Of a stretch of DNA of 34,245 nucleotides, positions 18,879 to 26,817 are shown piece by piece. Each line of letters starts with the position of its first letter. Within the stretch, counting starts at the first letter, position 1. The notes under the pieces were generated by a model. That model searched no databases, was not told where the DNA came from, and was given only the letters and a program-made list of their open reading frames with translations. This stretch comes from Candidatus Hatepunaea meridiana (GTDB taxonomy: Bacteria > Electryoneota > AABM5-125-24 > Hatepunaeales > Hatepunaeaceae), in NCBI GenBank assembly GCA_030765125.1, contig JAVCDD010000134.1, forward strand, positions 1-34,245, written 5' to 3'. Made by a program: the position numbers and the translations under genes.

Positions 18879-19130
18879 AATATCACCATAAGTGTTACTT
18901 ACAGATTTGAATCAAATGGCAAGCAGGATGAGAATTGATCAATATAAATATAATACGAAGAAAGACAGATTAAAATTGTTTCATTGTTCGATTGTTTCAA
19001 CGTAGCTCGTGCCACCCGCTGTAGCGCTGGCGTCTCGCCGACAAGGTTCTTCAATGCCGGTGAGACGCCGGCGCGACGATGTTTTTATTCTTTGCTGAAT
19101 CGCCCATGACAGAATGTTTTCTGTCTTTTC
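18879..19130. repeat. Intergenic spacer with octads and a GC-rich inverted repeat
   Basis: No gene. 18975-18998 is three octads (ATTGTTTC, ATTGTTCG, ATTGTTTC). 19024-19040 and 19058-19074 are 17-nt arms of an inverted repeat (GCGCTGGCGTCTCGCCG against its near complement, two mismatches, 17-nt loop). The GC-rich element contrasts with the AT-rich surroundings. It separates the helical-repeat gene (ends 19131) from the giant gene (starts 18878) and could act as a transcript barrier, but has no T run. Confidence 0.6.
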
Positions 19131-19949
19131 TCACTCCGCCAACTTCTTCAACATCTCGCTTGCTCTCTGCTTGCCTTTACTGTCCTGTTCATCCCGTAAT
19201 GGCAAATCAAGTGCGGCTTTCAGCATTTGTTTGGCAGCTTCCTTATCCCCCTTCCTGTTTATCAAGTAATCAGCATACTCAACCCGGCATTGGATCATGT
19301 TACCGTCGCTGACTTTAAGGGCTCGCTCGAAATAGTAAGCTACAGAATCTTCCTTTGCCCATCCCAATCCTAAAGCCGCTCTTATGAAACCGGGCTTTTC
19401 GATCAATTTCTTGTGGGTGCGACCCAGTACGTATAACGATATAGGAACAGAATCACCACAGGCAACCGCTCTCAATACTGCTTTATGAACTCGCTTTACT
19501 AGACCTAAAGATTTGAATACACCTTTGAATAGCGCCACTCGACCACAAGCAACTGCAAGAGTCTGTTGTGCAAGGGAATTGTCAGGTTCAAGGTCAACAG
19601 CGGATTGGGCTTCATTCATAGCCTGCTCAAAAAGGACAAGCGCCTCATCACCCTCCAGGTTCTCCCCTATATTGATGCGAGCCTTCGCTAAACGCCAGAG
19701 GATTTCAGCATTCTTCTGTTCTGCCTTTTCCAATTCTGCTATTGCCTTTTCATCGAGCCAGGCGTCAATGTAGTAATCAGCTCGGACAAGAGGATCATCT
19801 ACAGCTTGGGCAAGACTGTCGGCTAACGCAGGATCCAAGCGTTTTACAGCGCAATTGGCAGGTGATCCGGAAAGAAATATCGTTGCAAATAATAACAGAA
19901 TTGGTATTATCCAACGAAGTTGACACATTTTGATGTGTTTGTTTTTCAT
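19131..19949 (-). CDS. Secreted TPR-like helical-repeat protein (272 aa)
   Basis: The chosen start is ATG 19949, preceded by AAAGG at 7 nt; an upstream ATG at 19973 touches the repeat arm and is less likely. An N-terminal hydrophobic segment (IIPILLLFATIFLSG) is a signal peptide or anchor. The rest is alpha-helical with tetratricopeptide-like pairs: LWRLAKARINIGE, AQSAVDLEPDNSLAQQTLAVA, SLYVLGRTHKKL, AYYFERALKVSDG and DYLINRKGDKEAAKQML. The layout resembles RMDN-type (regulator of microtubule dynamics-like) bacterial TPR proteins, with a large loop between repeats and a LGLGWAKEDS segment. Its function is unknown; it is probably a periplasmic scaffold. It lies between the siroheme genes and the giant secreted protein, separated by repeats on both sides. 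Confidence 0.8.
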   Translation of the reverse strand: MKNKHIKMCQLRWIIPILLLFATIFLSGSPANCAVKRLDPALADSLAQAVDDPLVRADYYIDAWLDEKAIAELEKAEQKNAEILWRLAKARINIGENLEGDEALVLFEQAMNEAQSAVDLEPDNSLAQQTLAVACGRVALFKGVFKSLGLVKRVHKAVLRAVACGDSVPISLYVLGRTHKKLIEKPGFIRAALGLGWAKEDSVAYYFERALKVSDGNMIQCRVEYADYLINRKGDKEAAKQMLKAALDLPLRDEQDSKGKQRASEMLKKLAE

Positions 19950-19972
19950 TGTATTACCTTTAAATAACGTCA

Positions 19973-20063
19973 TTTACACCGGAGTGCTCAAGCTTGCTTG
20001 AGCAGTTTATACCAAGTATTATTCCCTGATCGGGCTCAGCAAGCTTGAGCACTCCGGTGTAAA
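19973..20063. repeat. Perfect 26-bp inverted repeat (ACCGGAGT family)
   Basis: Arms 19973-19998 and 20038-20063 are exact reverse complements, with a 39-nt loop. Each arm contains ACCGGAGTGCTCAAGCTTGC. The same ACCGGAGT...AAGCTTGCT core recurs in the tandem repeat at 34018-34173 with other bases in the inner stem. It fills the gap between the cobA-hemD stop (20080) and the helical-repeat gene and may act as a terminator-like structure, without a clear T run. Confidence 0.8.
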
Positions 20064-20079
20064 TATAGGAACAGTGTAC

Positions 20080-21648
20080 TTATTTTATTGAGGTTTTTGC
20101 ATACCGAACCAACACATCTGATAAACCGCTAATAGTATGCTGTCTGGCTTCGGATGCAACGCGAATACCGTATTTTTTTGCTGTTCTCGTAGTAACCGGA
20201 CCTATTGAAATAATCGATGACTTTAATGCAATGCGAACTGCATCAACCTTACCAAATATCTTAACAAATCCTTCTACTGTCGAACCGCTGGTAAATGTAA
20301 TATAATCCGGTGGCGTTTCATTGATAGCATTCAGCCAATGCGGTTCCCATTCGGGAATGGTAGTCCGATAAACGGTAAGTTTCACGATCTCAGCGCCTTC
20401 TGAATTAAGTGCATCCTCTATTGTATTATCACTTAAATTACCACGAACTCTAATTACGATCTTTCCCTTGAAATCGTATGCATTTTTAAGCTTATTTGAT
20501 AATTCAGCAACCGTTGATACGTCCGGTTCGAGGTCTGTTTTCAAACCATAGCCAAGTAAAGCCTCTGTAGTTCCAGGACCGATAGCCGCAATTTTATAAC
20601 CAAATAAACACCGAATATCGTAACCTCTTTCGAAAAGCTCGTTAATGAAATGAGTCACTCCAGCACGGCTTGTGAAGACCAGCCATCCCTGCACATTTAT
20701 CATCTCTTTCGTTGTGTCAGGTATTATCACCTGACACAACTGTTCAAATTTTAACCAACCGTCAAAATCTTCGTATGGTTCAATTCTTATTGTTGGTAAA
20801 GAAAGTGTATCGGCGCCATATTCGCGGAGAATCCCGCATAATCTGGCAGCTTGCTCATAGGGTCTGGTAACTAATATTCGCTTATCGGACAGAATGCCTG
20901 GTGTTTTCCAGTTCAATTGATCCATTTGTTTGACGACATCGCCTATAATTATAATCGCCGGTGGATTAATGTTCTTCTCAACACATTCCTGGGGTAGGTT
21001 CTTCAACGAAGTTTTGATGACTCTCTGCGATCCTGTATAACCGTTTTCAACTACTGCTGTTTTGGTATTGGGATCGCTTCCCCCGGTAAGAAGTTTATCT
21101 ACTGTTCCAGCAAGCTTGCTTACACCCATATAAACAGCAATTGTACCGCCTTTCAGACCGGCTATTTCCTCCCACGGCACCGGCAGTGATGCAGAGCTTG
21201 CTTCGTGCCCCGTCGCCATTAGCAACCATGAAGAGTCTCTACGGTCAGTGAGCGGAATTCCAGCGCCAGCAGCAACCGCTGATACGGCGGTTACTCCCGG
21301 AACGATCTCAAAGGGAATCCCTGCTGTTTTTAAACAGCTCACCTCTTCCCCACCCCGACCGAAGATAAATGGATCGCCACCCTTTAATCTAACGACTTTC
21401 TTACCCTCTTTTGCTAAGCTGACTAACAAACTATTGGTTTCTTTCTGTGGTTTGGAGTGTCGTCCGGCGCGTTTGCCGACGTAATAACGCTCTATATGGG
21501 ATGGAAGGGCGGCTACTAATTCATAAGGGGCTAAATCATCGTAGACTACAACGTCACATTTCCGGAGTAACTCATGCCCATATAGAGTTATCAATCCGGG
21601 ATGACCAGGACCTGCACCTACAAGGAATATTTTGCCGATTTTGCTAAT
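20080..21648 (-). CDS. cobA-hemD: Uroporphyrinogen-III C-methyltransferase / uroporphyrinogen-III synthase fusion
   Basis: Residues about 1-250 are a SAM-dependent methyltransferase: VGAGPGHPGLIT, KCDVVVYDDL, GKRAGRHSKPQ, RLKGGDPFIFGRGGEE and GVTAVSAVAAGAGIPLTDR. About 265-520 are uroporphyrinogen-III synthase (KRILVTRPYEQA, LVFTSRAGV, ITFTSGSTVEGF, SIGPVTT). Together they turn hydroxymethylbilane into uroporphyrinogen III and then precorrin-2, the siroheme precursor. No ATG, GTG or TTG lies far enough upstream to include the SAM-binding loop; a TTG at 21594 would cut it off. Coding similarity runs to SKIGKIFLVG, and an ATT at 21648 sits 8 nt after AGGG, so an AUU start is inferred, giving 522 residues. 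sirC ends 57 nt upstream. Confidence 0.9.
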   Translation of the reverse strand: MSKIGKIFLVGAGPGHPGLITLYGHELLRKCDVVVYDDLAPYELVAALPSHIERYYVGKRAGRHSKPQKETNSLLVSLAKEGKKVVRLKGGDPFIFGRGGEEVSCLKTAGIPFEIVPGVTAVSAVAAGAGIPLTDRRDSSWLLMATGHEASSASLPVPWEEIAGLKGGTIAVYMGVSKLAGTVDKLLTGGSDPNTKTAVVENGYTGSQRVIKTSLKNLPQECVEKNINPPAIIIIGDVVKQMDQLNWKTPGILSDKRILVTRPYEQAARLCGILREYGADTLSLPTIRIEPYEDFDGWLKFEQLCQVIIPDTTKEMINVQGWLVFTSRAGVTHFINELFERGYDIRCLFGYKIAAIGPGTTEALLGYGLKTDLEPDVSTVAELSNKLKNAYDFKGKIVIRVRGNLSDNTIEDALNSEGAEIVKLTVYRTTIPEWEPHWLNAINETPPDYITFTSGSTVEGFVKIFGKVDAVRIALKSSIISIGPVTTRTAKKYGIRVASEARQHTISGLSDVLVRYAKTSIK

Positions 21649-21705
21649 ACGCGATTCCCTTTTTTTACAGGATTTACAAGATAAAAATTATCGAAATTGC
21701 CTAAC

Positions 21706-22338
21706 CTATTCGGATAAATTCTTTAACCATTTGAGCCAATTATCAAGAATATCATCATCTGGTGGATTAACATTATCCGGTGGTATCCCTGCTTGTATGA
21801 ATTTCCTGTAAAATGCCCTTTTTTCAGAAACAATACTGGTATTTTGTAATACTATTTTTCTGAATCTTCTAGCAATAATCACCCATCGACTCCATTTTGA
21901 AATAGTTTTTTCAACTCTATTTCGCAACTCCTGTGCCATAAACGGCGCCTCCCCACCTGTGCTTACTGCTACAATCAGAGGTTCGTCACGATATATCGCT
22001 GGAAATATCACAGTACACAACTCAGGAACATCAACCACATTCACCGGAATATTTAAAGCTCCTGCGTCTTCTGAAACCTGCATGTTAACGAATGTGTTTT
22101 CAGTAGCGGAAATTACGAGTTGCATACCATTGCAATCACCATTCTGATACTCCCTTTGATTATAGGCAATTTTTTCCGCTTTTACAAGGTCTGAAATGGG
22201 TGAAATTACATCCGGAGATATAACCTTGACCTTGCATCCAGCGTCCAATAGGACTTCAACCTTACGAAGTGCTACCTTGCCACCGCCCACAATCAGGCAG
22301 TTCATTGTATCGGTATTGAATAGAAGAGGAAGATACAT
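21706..22338 (-). CDS. sirC: Precorrin-2 dehydrogenase / sirohydrochlorin ferrochelatase (SirC/Met8-like)
   Basis: 210 residues with an N-terminal Rossmann fold: NCLIVGGGKVALRKVE (NAD binding), then VISATENTFVN, the active-site stretch NVVDVPELCTVIFPA, and STGGEAPFMAQELRN. This matches bacterial SirC and the N-terminal half of CysG. It oxidises precorrin-2 to sirohydrochlorin, and bifunctional members also insert iron. The C-terminus has only a short helical region, in line with SirC or Met8. It stands between hemA and cobA-hemD in one siroheme gene set. No clear ribosome binding site is seen before the ATG, which follows a repeat array by 14 nt. Confidence 0.9.
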   Translation of the reverse strand: MYLPLLFNTDTMNCLIVGGGKVALRKVEVLLDAGCKVKVISPDVISPISDLVKAEKIAYNQREYQNGDCNGMQLVISATENTFVNMQVSEDAGALNIPVNVVDVPELCTVIFPAIYRDEPLIVAVSTGGEAPFMAQELRNRVEKTISKWSRWVIIARRFRKIVLQNTSIVSEKRAFYRKFIQAGIPPDNVNPPDDDILDNWLKWLKNLSE

Positions 22339-22352
22339 TATGAATTTTATAA

Positions 22353-22475
22353 CTGTTGTATTGTTGTATTGCTTGACTGTTTGATTGTCTCATTGTTCCA
22401 TTGTTCCATGTTTTTCTGAAGTTTCTGAACAATACAACAATATAGCAATACAGCAATCTAACAATCAAACAATCT
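22353..22475. repeat. Inverted pair of octanucleotide arrays between hemA and sirC
   Basis: The left array 22353-22408 is seven octads (CTGTTGTA, TTGTTGTA, TTGCTTGA, CTGTTTGA, TTGTCTCA, TTGTTCCA, TTGTTCCA). The right array 22428-22475 is six octads of the complementary type (AACAATAC, AACAATAT, AGCAATAC, AGCAATCT, AACAATCA, AACAATCT). The two can pair loosely across a 19-nt middle. The right array starts 4 nt after the hemA stop codon and the left one ends 14 nt before the sirC start. Confidence 0.8.
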
Positions 22476-22478
22476 ATT

Positions 22479-23666
22479 CTATTTCAAACCATTTTGCTTT
22501 AAATTATTGAACCGACGTAAGAACTGACGATAAAGACTCTTTGATAATGCTTCAAGAGCTTTTTGATCGCTTTGACGGAAGCCGTCCTTGAACCGAGTGA
22601 TAATATCCTTGCGGTCCTGGTCGAGAATCTGCCGCATAGCTGCATTGCCTCCTGAGACGGTGTTACGACGCCAGAACTCGTAAGCTTGCACCTGTTCCTC
22701 AATAAGCTCGAGCGCATAAGGAATATCACCAGAGCGCTCTTGTTGAACCAAATCAAGATAGCCTTTTATATCGTCAAGATCAAGTAATGTGATTCCATCA
22801 ATATCGCCTACATGCGGGTCGATATCACGAGGCACGGCAAGGTCTACAGCAATTATTGATTTCGCTTTATCGTTATTATTAAAATATTCCGGTAATATCA
22901 GGAAGCCTGGAGTCGATGTGACACTGAAAATTATATCAGCAGTTTTTAGAGTGGGTAAGAAATCAACTAAAGACACTGCAACAGCATTATAAGATCGGAC
23001 AATCTTTTCAGCAGTGTAAAGCGTTCGGTTGGCGACTGTTGTATTTACATTTTCTCTTGACAGGCGGGATAAAAGCATCTCTGTAGAACTATTAACACCC
23101 ACAATAAGCACATTTCTGCCGACTAATTTTCCATCGAATTGTTTTCGCACTATTTCAACAGAAGCGCCCGCCAGTCCCTGCACACCTGATCCAATTTCGG
23201 TTTCCGTACGAATCTGTTTGGCTATCTGAAAGGCATGGTGAAACAACTTATGTAGAAACCGTCCTGGACCGCTAATCGAACAACCGACACTGTAAGCGTC
23301 CTTCACCTGGTTGAAAACCTGATCTTCACCCAGCAGTGGTGAATCAAGTCCGGCGGCGACCTTAAAAAGATGACGCGCCACGCTGGTTCCTTGGCGAAAA
23401 AACCAATGTTCATCCAACTGCTCAGGGTCTTGTACTCCTCTTTCTTTGTACAGACTAATCACAGCCTGACGCGGATCTGTCTTTACCGAGTCTCGGCAGT
23501 AGAATTCGACACGATTGCAGGTAGCGATTATAACAACCTCTTCCAGACCGGATATACGTTTGAAATCGGTTGTCGCCTGGGCAAGTTCACTTCTTTGTAA
23601 TTGAAAAGGCTCTCTGTCGGTCAGAGAGCCCGTTTGATGATTTATTCCGCAACAGATTAGTGGCAA
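22479..23666 (-). CDS. hemA: Glutamyl-tRNA reductase
   Basis: 395 residues, typical length. The N-terminal catalytic domain has the nucleophile Cys50 in ATCNRVEFY. LLGEDQVFNQVKDAY, AFQIAKQIRTET and the Rossmann domain start (NVLIVGVNSSTEMLL) follow, and a dimerisation helix region closes the protein. It reduces Glu-tRNA to glutamate-1-semialdehyde, the first step of C5 tetrapyrrole synthesis. One oddity is GVNSSTE, where most members have GAGEMG/ALE, so the nucleotide-binding loop is divergent. The start is TTG (no ATG nearby) and no strong ribosome binding site is visible. It is followed by sirC and cobA-hemD, which points to siroheme supply for the sulfur pathway. Confidence 0.92.
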   Translation of the reverse strand: MPLICCGINHQTGSLTDREPFQLQRSELAQATTDFKRISGLEEVVIIATCNRVEFYCRDSVKTDPRQAVISLYKERGVQDPEQLDEHWFFRQGTSVARHLFKVAAGLDSPLLGEDQVFNQVKDAYSVGCSISGPGRFLHKLFHHAFQIAKQIRTETEIGSGVQGLAGASVEIVRKQFDGKLVGRNVLIVGVNSSTEMLLSRLSRENVNTTVANRTLYTAEKIVRSYNAVAVSLVDFLPTLKTADIIFSVTSTPGFLILPEYFNNNDKAKSIIAVDLAVPRDIDPHVGDIDGITLLDLDDIKGYLDLVQQERSGDIPYALELIEEQVQAYEFWRRNTVSGGNAAMRQILDQDRKDIITRFKDGFRQSDQKALEALSKSLYRQFLRRFNNLKQNGLK

Positions 23667-23686
23667 TGTTTATTAACCGCAGTTTA

Positions 23687-23820
23687 CACAGATTAAACAG
23701 ATTATTTTGTTTTTTTATTCTGAGTTTAGAGTTCAAGCTTCAGCTTGTTTTTCGCTGCCTAAATAGCAAGCTGAAGCTTGAAATCCAAATTCTTCTGCTT
23801 AATCTGTTTAATCTGCTGTG
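23687..23820. repeat. Nested inverted-repeat element between the persulfide reductase-like gene and hemA
   Basis: Outer arms (23687-23704 and 23800-23820) carry CAGATTAAACAGATTA-type sequence with a 9-nt period. Inner arms (23732-23747, 23767-23782) are perfect 16-nt complements containing CAAGCTTCAGCTTG, itself a hairpin. The element fills the spacer from the upstream stop codon (23823) to 20 nt before hemA. The outer-arm sequence recurs at 31442-31508 and the inner hairpin belongs to the GAGTTCA family seen at four places. Confidence 0.85.
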
Positions 23821-23822
23821 AA

Positions 23823-25502
23823 TTATTTTTTCGTTAGTGGCTGGAAAAGTGCTCCTCCAGCAAGTATACCAACATCGCTGAAACCTGCACGCCGCAACAT
23901 AAGCGCAGCATCCCAACCTCTACCGCCCATCTGACAAACCGCAACTATTGGACAGTTGCTCGGAACCTCGCTGAGCCTTGCCCGCAGTTCTTCTACAGAA
24001 ACCGCCAGCATTTTATAATTCCCTATATCCAAAGGTCTTCCTTCTATCTCGGACGGAATACGAACGTCAAGTATAAGCGCATCTTCAGGTAGATTGTTAA
24101 AACCAACAGGTGAGATGAGTTTCACTCCGGCAGTACGGCTGTTCTCAGCGATATAGGCAAGGCTGTGCAGCGTTTCAAAAGTCAGCGCGAAGGGTGGTGC
24201 ATAAGAATGCTCTATTTCATGTAAATCTTCTAAGGTTGAACCAGTGCGAATCGCTTGTGCTGCAATATTCAGTGTATGAACCAGCCAACCACTCGAAACT
24301 GCTTGGAAACCCAGTAGTTTGCTGTTACTACGATCATAGATAATCTTTGCGTTTATCGGACTGGCTTCAGGATAATAATGCAACCGGTCATGGAAAGTAC
24401 CCCAGGACTCACCTATTTCATAACCCTTTTCTAAGCATTCCGTTTTTGTTAGTCCAACTGAACCTATTGTAATATCAAACACCTTGGCTACTTTTGCATC
24501 AACGACCGGTCCGAAACGAGAGTCGCCGTTACAGATATTATCACCTACGACTCTTCCCATCCTTGAAGCCAGCGAACCTGATTGATAGATGCCAACTTGA
24601 CCATCAATGGCATTGGGAAGTTCCACGCAGTCACCGGCAGCATAAATATCAGGATCAGACGTCTGCAGTTTATCACTAACCTCGATTCCTCCGGTAATAC
24701 CGACGCCAAGTCCCCCTGCTCGTGCCAAGTCAGAGTTTGGGTGAACACCTGAAGCAAGAATAATCCGATCGGAAGGAATCATCTCACCGGAGTTATCAAA
24801 CATACAAAGCCCATCTGCTTCCGGAACTATCTCCCGGCAACCACAGCCAAGTTGAAGATGGATTCCTTGAGCTTCAATTTCAGCCTCAACCATTCGGGCA
24901 AGATCTTCGTCCAATACACCTGCTAATACTTGATTCTGAAGTTCGATCAGGTTAATATCCACTCCCCATAAAGCGCTGAAAGCTTCACAAAGCTCAAGTC
25001 CAATTATACCAGCGCCGATAATGGTTACTTTACCTATTTGACCGGTCTCAAGCTCACTTCGTAGTTTTATCGCATCATCCGGTTGAGTGAAGGATATAAC
25101 GCCGGGATCATCAACGCCGGGGATTGCAGGTAATACAGGTTTGGAACCAGTGGCTATAACAAGACGGTCGTAAGGGTAGGTTTCTTCTTTTCCATCAGGG
25201 ATTACTTTGCATTGAACAAGTCTGGCAGAGCGATCAATGGATATAGCTTTTCGTCCGGGTAGTATTTCAACACCCTTAACGTCTCGGAAATACTTCTCAT
25301 CCTTGATGGTGCCATTAGGAGTACTGACAAGCGCTTCTATTGTATTCACATCACCTGACAGAAAATGAGGCAATCCGCAGGCTGAATAAGCGAAGTACTT
25401 TTCCATAACCAGTACGCGCACTTTTGCGTCAGGTTGGAGGCGGCTGATTCGACAGGCGGCTTTAAGACCCGCGGTAGAACCACCTATTATAATTACATCC
25501 AT
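23823..25502 (-). CDS. FAD-dependent CoA-disulfide/persulfide reductase with C-terminal rhodanese domain
   Basis: 559 residues. FAD site GGSTAG at 7-12; redox-active Cys42 in YSACGLPHFLSG, the single-cysteine mark of CoA-disulfide reductases; NAD site GAGIIGLE at 163-170; second FAD motif YAAGDCVELP near 287. A dimerisation domain follows, then a rhodanese domain (about 473-559) with DVRIPSE and the active cysteine C523 in VCQMGGRGW. The best-known proteins of this architecture are CoA-disulfide reductase-rhodanese fusions and the NAD(P)H-dependent persulfide reductase of Shewanella, which reduces polysulfide or CoA persulfide. Next to dsrMKJOP it may handle zero-valent sulfur. The exact substrate cannot be read from sequence. 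ATG start with CGGAG upstream. Confidence 0.88.
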   Translation of the reverse strand: MDVIIIGGSTAGLKAACRISRLQPDAKVRVLVMEKYFAYSACGLPHFLSGDVNTIEALVSTPNGTIKDEKYFRDVKGVEILPGRKAISIDRSARLVQCKVIPDGKEETYPYDRLVIATGSKPVLPAIPGVDDPGVISFTQPDDAIKLRSELETGQIGKVTIIGAGIIGLELCEAFSALWGVDINLIELQNQVLAGVLDEDLARMVEAEIEAQGIHLQLGCGCREIVPEADGLCMFDNSGEMIPSDRIILASGVHPNSDLARAGGLGVGITGGIEVSDKLQTSDPDIYAAGDCVELPNAIDGQVGIYQSGSLASRMGRVVGDNICNGDSRFGPVVDAKVAKVFDITIGSVGLTKTECLEKGYEIGESWGTFHDRLHYYPEASPINAKIIYDRSNSKLLGFQAVSSGWLVHTLNIAAQAIRTGSTLEDLHEIEHSYAPPFALTFETLHSLAYIAENSRTAGVKLISPVGFNNLPEDALILDVRIPSEIEGRPLDIGNYKMLAVSVEELRARLSEVPSNCPIVAVCQMGGRGWDAALMLRRAGFSDVGILAGGALFQPLTKK

Positions 25503-25544
25503 TTCAGATGCTCCGAGGGTTTTTAATACTGATGCGTTATCAGT

Positions 25545-25633
25545 GAAATAGGGGGACAGTATACCTATTTTTATAAGTATTTAAAAAATGACCAACTATC
25601 TATAGAAAAATAGGTGTACTGTCCCCCTATTTC
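25545..25633. repeat. 28-bp inverted repeat with GGGGGACAGT core
   Basis: Arms 25545-25572 and 25606-25633 are complementary over 28 nt with a single mismatch (T versus C, still a wobble pair in RNA), loop 33 nt. The arms contain AATAGGGGGACAGT and CCTATTTTT. It separates dsrP (ends 25656) from the flavoprotein gene (starts 25502). Elements with such GGGGACAGT arms are widely dispersed in bacterial genomes and are sometimes linked to REP-type transposases; no transposase is in this window. Confidence 0.85.
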
Positions 25634-25655
25634 TACTATCCTACGGTTTTCACAT

Positions 25656-26810
25656 TCAAGCCACTCTTGTCTTAACCGATAAAGCAATCTTATACAAAAG
25701 CGTAATAATAAGAGCACCCATTGCATATACTCCGAGCGAAATGAGTAGCTCCGGCACGGTTGGGAAATACTCCACTACTTTGCCTAACGGATTTGGAACA
25801 TATCCCGCTACGATCATTCCCATCCCTTTGTCAATCCATATCGAAATGAATAACGTTATACAAGCAAAGACAAGTGTCTTCTCATTCCGGCGCGAACTGG
25901 GAGGAATAATGAAAATCAAAGTAATTATCGCAAGAATAGATGACGTCCACATCCAAGGAACAAGTGTGTTATGACCTTCAACACCGACAAACATATACTT
26001 AAAGTGAACCGAGTGTTCTGATATACCACTGTAGAATGCGGTGAACACTTCCATCAATATCAGGAATACATTAAAACACATCGCATAAGTGGCAATTACC
26101 GCTAACTTCTGCACAGCTTCTTTACCGGCGTCGAATTTCGTAAGCTTTCTTAGCAGCAATACAAACAAAATCAACAGAGCAGGACCAGAAGCAAACGCCG
26201 AAGCAAGGAAGCGTGGCGCTAAAACCGCTGTCATCCAGAAGGGGCGCGCTGCAAGACCGGCATATAGAAACGCCGTTACCGTATGAATGCTGATCGCCCA
26301 GGGAATCGAGAGTATAATAATAGGTTTAATCCACTTCGGAGGTGCGATTGATTTACGCTCAGAGCCTAGAGTAATAAAACCAATAAAGATATTCAACACG
26401 AGATATCCAAACAAAGCAACTGTGTCCCAGAACATTACCGATTTAAGTGATGGGTGAAGGAACACATTGAGGATTCTAAAAGGTTGACCCATATCTACAA
26501 AGATAAACGTCATACACATTATTACAGCCGGTATGGCTAAGAACTCTCCCAATATGGTAATCTTTCCAAATGCCTTGTAATTATGAAGATAATAAGGCAG
26601 GACAACCATTACCGCTGAGGCGGCAACACCGACAAGGAACGTAAATTGAGCAATGTAAAATCCCCACGATACATCCCGACTAAGTCCGGTTATATATAGA
26701 CCTTCGTTAAACTGTTTCAGATAGGCAAGGAAGCCGATAAATAATATCCCAGCCAAAAATATGAGCCAGGTCCAGTATCCTTTATTTCCATAGAAAATTT
26801 TATCGTACAT
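25656..26810 (-). CDS. dsrP: DsrP, NrfD-like integral membrane subunit
   Basis: 384 residues with about ten hydrophobic segments, typical of the NrfD/PsrC family (for example WLIFLAGILFIGFLAYL, FLVGVAASAVMVVLPYYL, AIPAVIMCMTFIFVDMG, IIVAGYVPNPLG). In DsrMKJOP this subunit exchanges electrons with menaquinone in the membrane. The N-terminus is cytoplasmic with YDKIFYGNKGYWTW. The start ATG lies 7 nt after the dsrO stop, with GAGGGAAG as ribosome binding site inside the junction, so the two are translationally linked. It is the last gene of the dsrMKJOP run; an inverted repeat follows. Confidence 0.95.
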   Translation of the reverse strand: MYDKIFYGNKGYWTWLIFLAGILFIGFLAYLKQFNEGLYITGLSRDVSWGFYIAQFTFLVGVAASAVMVVLPYYLHNYKAFGKITILGEFLAIPAVIMCMTFIFVDMGQPFRILNVFLHPSLKSVMFWDTVALFGYLVLNIFIGFITLGSERKSIAPPKWIKPIIILSIPWAISIHTVTAFLYAGLAARPFWMTAVLAPRFLASAFASGPALLILFVLLLRKLTKFDAGKEAVQKLAVIATYAMCFNVFLILMEVFTAFYSGISEHSVHFKYMFVGVEGHNTLVPWMWTSSILAIITLIFIIPPSSRRNEKTLVFACITLFISIWIDKGMGMIVAGYVPNPLGKVVEYFPTVPELLISLGVYAMGALIITLLYKIALSVKTRVA

Positions 26811-26817
26811 ACTTCCC

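Noticed and set aside
23687..23820. Insertion sequence or MITE with target duplication
   Set aside because: There is no transposase, and I could not find convincing flanking direct repeats for this or the other intergenic elements.
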